From: CBDBCU01 sp965243185 | GTDB lineage: Bacteria; Chloroflexota; Dehalococcoidia; Lucifugimonadales; UBA3495 | Reading direction: 5' to 3' | DNA length: 64,000 bases | Assembly (NCBI GenBank): GCA_965243185.1 | Contig: OZ251531.1 | Location: 3,038,001-3,102,000, forward strand | Shown here: positions 20,359 to 26,585 of the stretch, in pieces | How the letters are laid out: each line of letters opens with the position of its first letter | How positions within the stretch are numbered: the stretch's first letter is position 1 | The notes under the pieces: model-generated | The model's input: the letters and a program-made list of their open reading frames with translations, nothing else | The model's database searches: none | Told to the model about the DNA's origin: nothing | Position numbers and translations under genes: made by a program

Positions 20359-20973
20359 ATGAAGTCCCTTGCGCTTTTGATTGTCCCGTTCGTCCTTTTC
20401 CTGACCGCAGTTGCCTGCGCTACCGCCGCGCCGACGGCTGCCCCGTTTCCCACTGTTACCCCTACTCCTGCGCCCACTGCTACTCCCGTCCCGACCGCTA
20501 CCGCCCGCCCCACTCCCACCGCTACGCCACGTCCCCCCCTGCCTATTATCACTCCTTGGCCTAAGACTACCCCGACCCCGACACCTGCGGTCAAGTGGGG
20601 TTTGCCTTACAACCCGGTTCCAATAGGAGACTTGGCAAAACTCAAACTCGAACGGACAAGCGCCGGGCCGTTCATACTGCGGGGCTGTTACGCCGGCATC
20701 GCGGAGCATGACGGTACGACTTTTACCCTTAGCGATAGCGGCAATCTCAGCAAAGCCAGCAAAATTGCCCAAGTTAGGGGATTTGCCGAAGGCACCCTCT
20801 TGTTCTCGCCGGCCTGCTATAACATGGCCGTTCAGTTTGAGTGGGCCGCGACATACTGCTACTACAGGAGCCCCTTTATGCTGCCGCCGGCGTTCAGCGG
20901 GGATTGCCCTGGCTTCACCGCCAGGACGCCGGTATTCCATCTGGTAAACCCCAGTTCGTTTGAGAAACGGTAA
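20359..20973 (+). CDS. Predicted lipoprotein with Thr/Pro-rich stalk (copy 2)
   Basis: A 204-residue protein. The signal peptide ends in the lipobox LTAVAC. A stalk nearly the same as copy 1 (PTPAPTATPVPTATARPT) spans ~25-75. The C-terminal domain differs wholly from copy 1 and has several Cys (RGCYAG, SPACYN, TYCYY, GDCPG) that may form disulfides outside the membrane. AAAGGAGC lies upstream of the ATG. No family is recognised. The shared front with different heads resembles modular surface lipoproteins. Confidence 0.72.
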   Translation: MKSLALLIVPFVLFLTAVACATAAPTAAPFPTVTPTPAPTATPVPTATARPTPTATPRPPLPIITPWPKTTPTPTPAVKWGLPYNPVPIGDLAKLKLERTSAGPFILRGCYAGIAEHDGTTFTLSDSGNLSKASKIAQVRGFAEGTLLFSPACYNMAVQFEWAATYCYYRSPFMLPPAFSGDCPGFTARTPVFHLVNPSSFEKR

Positions 20974-21050
20974 CTGCGATAAAGGGTTCGCCGAGAGTCT
21001 GTATCCCTCGGCGAACTTCCCCAAAACAATCTAAAAATCCGGCCTAGACA

Positions 21051-21191
21051 GGCACTGTTTCAGAAAGTGTTGGTTGGGAAAATATGCCTTAAAATGAGCA
21101 AATTTCCGCTGTCTCACGTATCTGCCTGACCCGGAATTGAGGCCGTAAAAATGCTGTCAGAACCAGTGCCAACACTTTCTGAAACAGTGCC
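21051..21191. mobile_element. 141-bp MITE-like element
   Basis: Perfect 23-bp terminal inverted repeats begin GGCACTGTTTCAGAAAGTG (21051-21073 and 21169-21191). They are flanked by an exact 9-bp duplication GCCTAGACA at 21042-21050 and 21192-21200. There is no coding capacity; it would need a transposase supplied from elsewhere. The tips do not match the IS1595, IS5 or 37.9-kb IS ends in this window. Confidence 0.88.
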
Positions 21192-21264
21192 GCCTAGACA
21201 TCGGTGCTTGACAAACCTGTTTTTGTTAGGTAATATCAAAAGTAGGATGAAGGAGGATGCTAGG

Positions 21265-21729
21265 AAAAGAGGCACTAGGAAGGACTGATTGCCGAAGTCG
21301 CCCTGCGCGGACGGGGATGTACCCCAAAAGAGGCACTAGGAAGGACTGATTGCCGAAGTCGCCCTGCGCGGACGGGGATAAACCAAGAGAGGCACTAGGA
21401 AGGACTGATTGCCCAAGCCGCCCTGCTAGGTCGGGGATGTACCCCAAAAGAGGCACTAGGAAGGACTGATTGCCCAAGCCGCCCTGCTAGGTCGGGGATA
21501 AACCAAAAGAGGCACTAGGAAGGACTGATTGCCCAAGCCGCCCTGCTAGGTCGGGGATAAACCAAAAGAGGCATCTGGAAAGTGCCTATTGCCCAAGTCG
21601 CCCTGCTAGGTCGGGGATAAACCAAAAGAGGCATCTGGAAAGTGCCTATTGCCCAAGTCGCCCTGCTAGGTCGGGGATGTACCTAGGATGGATTACGGAA
21701 TTCATCCGGTGCCAGAGCAGCCCTGCTAG
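21265..21729. repeat. Tandem array of 59-61-bp units
   Basis: Seven clear units begin at 21265, 21326, 21385, 21446, 21505, 21564 and 21624, and an eighth degenerate unit is split by the IS5-type insertion (it resumes at 22644). Units start AAAAGAGGCA and contain GCCCTGCTAGGTCGGGGAT, ending in either GTACCCC or AAACC. They are contiguous with no unique spacers. Variants come in two sub-blocks (CACTAGGAAGGACTG then CATCTGGAAAGTGCC), which indicates local duplication. Unit length changes break any coding frame. Confidence 0.9.
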
Positions 21730-22643
21730 GGCCTGTTGACAAACCTTAAAGTGCCAGCTGGCGATTGACCGCCGGCCAGCCCCCGGGGTTCTGGCCGGTT
21801 TCCTTTTCCCGCATTGCTACTACCGTGGCCACCAAGCAAAGGGTTGCCGCGTACATTTCGCCCAACTTGCAGTAGCGCGTCGCAATTCCCCGATACTCCT
21901 TGAGGGCCGCAAAGCGGTTTTCAATCAAATGACGCAACCCATATACCGCCGGGTCGGGCCAAGCCGGCGGTCGCCGCCGGGCCCGGGAAGGTATCACCGG
22001 CCGGATGTCCGCCGCGGCCAACCAGCTACGGATCAGGTCCGTATCATAGGCTTTGTCGGCAATCAGTTCTTGGGTGGCAACCGCACCAATCAAATCTGGC
22101 AGCACCACGCATTCCGCCGCATTGCCCGGGCGCAGGACAAACTTGACCAGTCGTCCCATAGCGTCGGCCAAGGCCACCACCTTGGTATTCAGCCCGCCGC
22201 GACTCCGCCCGATGGCTTGGGCCAACCGGGATTGGTCGCGGGAGCGTCCCCTTTTGGGGCGCCAGTCCCGTGCTGATGCCCTTTGACAAAAGTCCCATCC
22301 ACCATTACGGTGTCCAACTGAAGCCGCCGGCCAAGCTGTTGAACAGCTGCTCAAAGACGCCGGCTTTAGTCCAGCGGCGGAACCGTTGATACACCGAGTT
22401 CCATTTCCCAAACTCCGGGGGCAAGTCGCGCCAAGGAGCTCCAGTGCGGGCAATCCACAGGATGCCCTCAACCGTGTTCCGATTTGCTTGCAGCGGTGGC
22501 CGGCCGCCTTTCTTGGGGTCGCCCCGCAAAGCCGGCTCCAGCCGCGCCCACTGCCGGTCGGATAACATCTTACGCGCCAAGCTATTCCCTCCTGATTAAG
22601 TTGCTGGTAATCTAATCAGGAGAAACGGGTTTGTCAACAGGCC
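21730..22643. mobile_element. IS5-family insertion sequence (914 bp)
   Basis: 16-bp perfect terminal inverted repeats GGCCTGTTGACAAACC (21730-21745 and 22628-22643) are flanked by a 4-bp duplication CTAG (21726-21729, 22644-22647). Removing the IS and one CTAG rebuilds the repeat-unit text CTGCTAGGTCGGGG, so it jumped into the tandem array after the array existed. Confidence 0.9.
21746..22580 (-). pseudogene. IS5-family transposase, frame-disrupted
   Basis: The first segment (ATG 22580 to stop 22305) is the N-terminal part: MARKMLSDRQWARLEPAL, then NSVYQRFRRWTKAGVFEQLF. A second segment in another frame carries the catalytic TVMVDGTFVKGHQHG. A third frame to 21746 has AIGRSRGGLNTKVVAL, ELIADKAYDTD and RHLIENRFAALKEYRGIATRY. 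Two frame changes are needed, near 22325 and near 22260 (a CCCCAAAAGGGG tract). IS5/IS427-type elements can use one programmed shift, but two suggest at least one inactivating indel. Confidence 0.8.
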
Positions 22644-22752
22644 CTAGGTCGGGGTATTGTAAGAAAGATGGGGACTTGGAATTCATCCATTACCGAAGTT
22701 GCCCCGAGTAACCAGGTTGTCCCAGCCAGATACAGGCAGAGAGGTTTTCGTT

Positions 22753-23514
22753 ATGCCGACCGAGTCCCCAACTTTCTTGCCCAAACGGGCCCCTAAATTG
22801 CCCGCCCATCGTAAGATAGCGGGCAGGGTCCAAGACCGGGAGCCGATGCCCGACGACGAGCGGCGCCAGATTAGCAAGCGTTTCATCATCCACGCCCGCC
22901 AAGAGCTTAAATCCGGGCGCCGCTTGCAGGCGGGGGAGAAAGCTTGGGGGGCCGCCGCCCATTATCTCAAAGCCATCGGCGACCAGCGCGGCTGGAAGCA
23001 TCACAGCCACCAGCAACTCCACGCCCTCGGCTCAATACTGGCCGCCGAGGAGGAGCAAAATCACGAGGCCAATAGTGTCGCCTTTCAAGAGGCTTTGACC
23101 GAAGCCTACCGGGTCGGTCACGAGAACTTCTACGAAAACCATCGGTCCGAACAGGATATTGCCGACACCATTGACGCTGTCGAGGCTATATTGCCCCGCC
23201 TTGACCGTATAGCATCATCGCCGTTCCGTCCCTTTAAGATTGCGAGCGGCAAGCAATTGGGGCGGTTGGAAACCCTTACCGGTCGCACAGACCTGCGTAT
23301 CAAGATGACTTCGGATGTGGGGTTCGCGCAACCGATAACCCGCAAGCCCCCCAAGAGTGTTAGACGGCGGCAGAGGAAGGCCGAGGAGGACACGGCAGAT
23401 AATGCCGTGAACGGTAAGGAGGACCGGGCATCTGGTCGCAGTCGGAGGAGTAAAAACGCCGATAAGGGCAACGGTAGCGACCCGCCCACCGAGGTTAATG
23501 TGCTTCTGACTTAG
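22753..23514 (+). CDS. PaREP1/HEPN-like protein
   Basis: A 253-residue protein, start at ATG 22753 with GAGAGG eight bases upstream. The central part (about residues 38-130) has ARQELKSGRRLQAGEKAWGAA followed by HYLKAIGDQRGW and a SHQQLHALGSIL segment. This is the pattern of PaREP1-type helical proteins, a branch of the HEPN superfamily common in archaea and some bacteria. A clear R-x4-6-H RNase motif is not obvious. The C-terminal ~75 residues are basic and low-complexity (RKPPKSVRRRQRKAEED), suggesting nucleic-acid contact. It is transposon cargo just before the tRNA-like gene. Confidence 0.55.
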   Translation: MPTESPTFLPKRAPKLPAHRKIAGRVQDREPMPDDERRQISKRFIIHARQELKSGRRLQAGEKAWGAAAHYLKAIGDQRGWKHHSHQQLHALGSILAAEEEQNHEANSVAFQEALTEAYRVGHENFYENHRSEQDIADTIDAVEAILPRLDRIASSPFRPFKIASGKQLGRLETLTGRTDLRIKMTSDVGFAQPITRKPPKSVRRRQRKAEEDTADNAVNGKEDRASGRSRRSKNADKGNGSDPPTEVNVLLT

Positions 23515-23549
23515 GGGTAACTCGGCATAAGGGGAACTTCTACTTACCT

Positions 23550-23674
23550 TTCGGGCAATTCTTGGCGGAGGGAGCGGGATTCGAACCCGCGTGGGGGTGC
23601 GCTACCACCCCTGACAGATTTTCAGTCTACCCCATTCGACCACTCGGGCATCCCTCCGCCAAGAATTGCCCGAA
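23550..23674. repeat. Perfect 24-bp inverted repeat enclosing the tRNA gene
   Basis: Arms 23550-23573 and 23651-23674 are exact reverse complements over 24 bp. The inner 7 bp are the acceptor stem of the tRNA and the outer 17 bp extend it. The encoded 3' CCA (minus strand) is inside the paired part. Such an extension is not normal for a tRNA gene. Confidence 0.92.
23563..23657 (-). tRNA. Class II tRNA, serine-type body with GAA (Phe) anticodon
   Basis: The minus strand folds as a cloverleaf: acceptor GGAGGGA/TCCCTCC, D arm CCCGAGTGGTCGAATGGG, anticodon arm GTAGA-CTGAAAA-TCTGT, a long variable arm with GGGGTG/CACCCC around GTAGCG, T arm GCGGG-TTCGAAT-CCCGC, then G73 and an encoded CCA. A long variable arm, G1-C72, G2-C71, A3-U70 and G73 are serine identity features. 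With U33 in place the anticodon is GAA, which reads Phe codons. The two outer anticodon-stem pairs are G-U wobbles and base 26 seems absent. It could be a functional mischarging tRNA, a decayed tRNA or a mobile-element structure. Confidence 0.75.
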
Positions 23675-23700
23675 GAGTATCCTACACAATCGGGGTACCG

Positions 23701-24135
23701 ATGGCAAGCAAGGAATCCATTCAAGAAGTAACCGAGAGGCGGCTTTTGGATAAGTGGATTGAGGATAATCTCCTCAAGGTGTTCGGGATAGCAGTAATAA
23801 CGCCGCTGATAATCAGCGGGGGTATCTGGCTTCTCTATCCCGAAAGGGTGTGGTGGCACAACATTTACTACGCCGTGATTACTGCACTGGGCGTGGTGCC
23901 AGGGTTGGTGCTTTACTTTTTCGTGATTCCGGAGGGAGTGTATATGCTCTTTACCAAGCGCAGGCACGAAGGGCGGCTGGAGGAGGAACGGAAACATCGG
24001 GAGGAGGAACGGATACGGGCGGAAAGGGCGGAAAAGACGGTAGCGGACATGGCCGAGTGGTACGAGGGTGTCAAATACCACTTGCCAGAAGATGCCCCAC
24101 CCCCGCCGGAGCTTCACTTGAACGGTAAGGAGTAG
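23701..24135 (+). CDS. Small membrane protein with coiled-coil tail
   Basis: A 144-residue protein. Two hydrophobic helices (about 28-46 and 58-80) are followed by a charged coiled coil (~88-120, GRLEEERKHREEERIRAERAEK) and a short acidic/Pro tail. No family is recognised. It starts 44 bp after the tRNA gene on the opposite strand and is the last cargo gene before a hairpin and the right end of the transposon. Confidence 0.6.
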   Translation: MASKESIQEVTERRLLDKWIEDNLLKVFGIAVITPLIISGGIWLLYPERVWWHNIYYAVITALGVVPGLVLYFFVIPEGVYMLFTKRRHEGRLEEERKHREEERIRAERAEKTVADMAEWYEGVKYHLPEDAPPPPELHLNGKE

Positions 24136-24159
24136 CGGAAGGTAGCGGGGCTTACCAAA

Positions 24160-24197
24160 GTAAAGGCTACGGTTGGTTGACCAACCGCAGCCTTTAC
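24160..24197. terminator. Long hairpin near the right transposon end
   Basis: GTAAAGGCT-A-CGGTTGGT, loop TG, then ACCAACCG-C-AGCCTTTAC forms a 17-bp stem with one mismatch. It lies 24 bp after the membrane-protein stop and may stop read-through into the split methyltransferase. No T-run follows. Confidence 0.55.
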
Positions 24198-24222
24198 CCT
24201 GCGCCAATTGAACGGTGCCAAG

Positions 24223-24245
24223 GTTTAGTTAGGTATATAATTCCC
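24223..24245. repeat. Right terminal inverted repeat of the passenger transposon
   Basis: Reverse complement begins GGGAATTATATACC then TAACTAAAC. The flanking AAAAAATT (24246-24253) duplicates the left flank. Confidence 0.88.
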
Positions 24246-24251
24246 AAAAAA

Positions 24252-25328
24252 TTTCCTTTGGTGGACGAAAAGGGCCGAAGGTATTACGACGACAGCTCCC
24301 ATATTTGGAGAACTCCAAATATGGGAGCTCGGCCCAACCTTTGCTATACGTGGGAAAAGGAGGGTCGCAGTTTCACCAATCCGCACCTCAGCGGTTGGCG
24401 GTTGAGCCGGTCGCGACTGGAGGAAGAGTACGCGAAGGGCAACATTGTCATCTTGCCTAATGGCCGGCTGCAACGCCGGAAGTATGTAGAGGACTGGAGG
24501 GGAACGACGGTAGGCAGTTTGTGGGATGATATTGACCCGGTAGCGGGGAGGGAGCGGGCCGGCTATCCGACCCAAAAGCCGCAGGCACTGGCGCAGCGCA
24601 TCATCGAGGCGAGTTGCCCGGAGAATGGCATTGTGCTGGACTGCTTTGCCGGGTGCGCTTATGTGCCGGTGGCGGCGCAACTGACCGGCCGCCGGTGGAT
24701 TGCCTGCGATATGTCGCCCCGGGCGTGGACGATTATCCGTCGGCAGTTTCACAAACACCCGGACTTGGGCATCAGGACGGAAGGGGAAATTGCGCCGGAC
24801 CCGGACAACCCGGAATTGTACGCCGAGCTACAGATGTTCGGCAGAATCATCAAAGTTCGTGGCCCGGACTCTTTGCCGGAGCCAGTGCCGCAGGTAGCCC
24901 AAGGGATGCTGAAAGGGGTTACCCGGAAACCCCGGCCGGTTTATCGGGTTCGGGCAATGGAAACGGACCAGCAGATTTGGGACGCCTTTGTCGCAACTTG
25001 GGGGCCAATCTGCTGGTATTGCGGTCAGCAAGCGATGAATGTTGACCGGCGGCAATTGCAGCTGGACCATGTTGAACCCAAGAAGGACGACGGTTCCAAC
25101 GATGATTGCTGGAATCGGGCTTTGGCTTGCTCGCCTTGCAACAGCGATAAAAGCAATCGGTTGACTCCGGAAGAGACCATCCGCAAGGCGCGGCAAGACG
25201 GCCGTATCAGCACCGACTACTTGGTGGATGTGCAAATCCGGTCTTTCCAGGAAAGGATGACTTGGGCCAAAGAACGCTGGGAAAGGGAAGTAAATATCCA
25301 GCGGCCACTGGAAGAAAACGCCGAGTAG
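24252..25328 (+). pseudogene. DNA methyltransferase-HNH fusion gene, 3' part
   Basis: This resumes the split frame at codon TTT 24252 (FPLVDEKGRRYYDDSSH). It holds the target-recognition region, then the SAM-binding part: YPTQKPQALAQRIIEASC and motif I IVLDCFAGCAYVPVAAQL. The order IV-TRD-I defines the beta class. The last ~130 residues are an HNH nuclease domain: ICWYCGQQ, LQLDHVEPKKDDGSNDDCWN (His-Asn context) and LACSPCNSDKSN, with two CxxC zinc pairs. So the original gene fused a modification methylase to a nuclease. This half has no promoter or good start of its own. Confidence 0.85.
24294..24329. repeat. Perfect 17-bp inverted repeat inside the coding sequence
   Basis: Arms AGCTCCCATATTTGGAG and its exact complement are separated by AA. 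They encode part of SSHIWRTPNMGAR in the methyltransferase. A 17-bp perfect palindrome inside a coding region is rare by chance. Confidence 0.9.
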
Positions 25329-25357
25329 CGACCGGCAACGAAAGGGGGCGTGGCGTT

Positions 25358-26392
25358 ATGGCTTTTGGCTGGGGGATTGTTAGCACCGGGTTTCATCCGG
25401 AGAATAAGATTGCGCCGGCGATTAACGCTTTGGACGGGGCGGAGTTGGCGGCGGTGTGCAGCCGGGAGTTGGGACGGGCGGAGGCTTTTGCCGCCCGGCA
25501 CGGGGCCAAGTCGGCTTATGACGATTTGGACGCTATGCTGGCGGACCCGGCGGTGGACGGGGTGTTTATCGCATCGCCCAATGCCTTGCACGCGGAGCAG
25601 GGCATCCGGGCTGCCCGGGCCGGCAAGCACGTGCTGTGCGAAAAGCCGATGACGACGACGCTGGAGGATGGGCTGGCGCTGGTGGAGGAGTGCCGGGCAG
25701 CCGGGGTGAAGCTGGGCGTGGGGTTTGAGCTGCGGCAGAATCCGGGGCATCGGCTGGCCCGGGATTTGGTGGCGCAAGGGGCATTGGGGCGGGTTACGCT
25801 GGCGCAAGGGCAGTGGGGTTTTGGCAATCGGGGGCAGGATACCTTTCCGCCCCGTACCGGCGCACGGCGGTGGTGGGATGAGCCGGAGATTATCGGCGGG
25901 GCGTCAACGCTGATGGGTACCGGGGTTCATGTGATTGACTTGCTGCGGTTTATGCTGGGGCAGGAGATTGGGGAAGTGACGGCGTTGACCGATGGGCAGA
26001 CGGCGGCGCGGCCGTTGGAGCAGATGGCGACGGTTCTGCTGCGGTTTGCCGGGGGGACGCTGGCGACGGTGGTTTGCGGGCGTTTGCTGCCGGATTCGCG
26101 CAACGATTTCGCGCTGTATGGGGTCAACGGGCGCATTACCGGGCGGGCGACAATCTGGGAGGCGCAGCAAGGGCGGGTGGAAGTGGTTACGGATACGGTG
26201 AACCGGACGATGATTTGCCCCGGGAGTTACTTGGGCAACTTTGGGGCAATGCTGGCGGATTTTCAGGCGGCGGTGGCGGCTGACCGGGAGCCGGCGGCCA
26301 GCGGCATGGACGGGCTGCGGGTGGTGGCGGCGACTTTGGCGATAATTGAGTCGGCGCGGAGCGGGCGGGCGGTGGAGGTGGCGGCGGTGTAG
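25358..26392 (+). CDS. Gfo/Idh/MocA-family NAD(P)-dependent oxidoreductase
   Basis: A 344-residue protein with an N-terminal Rossmann fold (GWGIVSTGFHPENK) and the family signature VFIASPNALHAEQGIRAARAGKHVLCEKPM, whose EKP lysine contacts cofactor and substrate. The C-terminal alpha/beta domain holds GGASTLMGTGVHVIDLLRFMLG with the conserved catalytic-type His. The start is ATG 25358, 27 bp after the preceding stop. The substrate is probably a sugar or cyclitol, but not determined. Confidence 0.9.
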   Translation: MAFGWGIVSTGFHPENKIAPAINALDGAELAAVCSRELGRAEAFAARHGAKSAYDDLDAMLADPAVDGVFIASPNALHAEQGIRAARAGKHVLCEKPMTTTLEDGLALVEECRAAGVKLGVGFELRQNPGHRLARDLVAQGALGRVTLAQGQWGFGNRGQDTFPPRTGARRWWDEPEIIGGASTLMGTGVHVIDLLRFMLGQEIGEVTALTDGQTAARPLEQMATVLLRFAGGTLATVVCGRLLPDSRNDFALYGVNGRITGRATIWEAQQGRVEVVTDTVNRTMICPGSYLGNFGAMLADFQAAVAADREPAASGMDGLRVVAATLAIIESARSGRAVEVAAV

Positions 26393-26585
26393 GGGGTTAG
26401 GGGGGCTGGGGTTACCGTTGGCGCGGGGATGATGATTTTGCGGGTTGAAATGGGTAGGTGGGATGAGGCGAGTTTTGACGGGGAGGATACCCAATGCGGG
26501 ATGTAGGGTATCCGTATTGGTAGGGCGGAGATTGGACGGGCGGCGGGGCGGGTGTTTGGGATGTAGGAAAAGCAAGGGAGAGCAG

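Larger units (their letters stand above)
18018..24245. mobile_element. 6,228-bp IS1595-type passenger transposon
   Basis: Ends are 23-bp inverted repeats (18018-18040 and 24223-24245, 21 of 23 matching, both starting GGGAATTATATACC). They are flanked by an exact 8-bp direct repeat AAAAAATT at 18010-18017 and 24246-24253. An 8-bp duplication and G-rich tips are known for the IS1595 family, and an ISXO2/IS1595-type transposase sits just inside the left end. Some members of this family are known to carry passenger genes. Cargo here: two lipoproteins, a tandem array, a PaREP1-like gene, a tRNA-like gene and a membrane protein. A MITE and an IS5-type element are nested inside. Confidence 0.88.

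Noticed and set aside
21265..21729. CRISPR array
   Set aside because: Units are contiguous with no unique spacers, and no cas gene is present.
23563..23657. Ordinary tRNA-Tyr or tRNA-Ser(UGA)
   Set aside because: Tyr would need GTA and A73. Reading TGA as anticodon would break U33 and the anticodon stem.
23562..23753. Small plus-strand protein over the tRNA
   Set aside because: The translation is antisense to a tRNA, a well-known source of false proteins.
17290..25328. Self-splicing intron or intein as the interrupter of the methyltransferase
   Set aside because: The insert has transposon ends, a target duplication and a DDE transposase; no intron core or splice motifs were seen.
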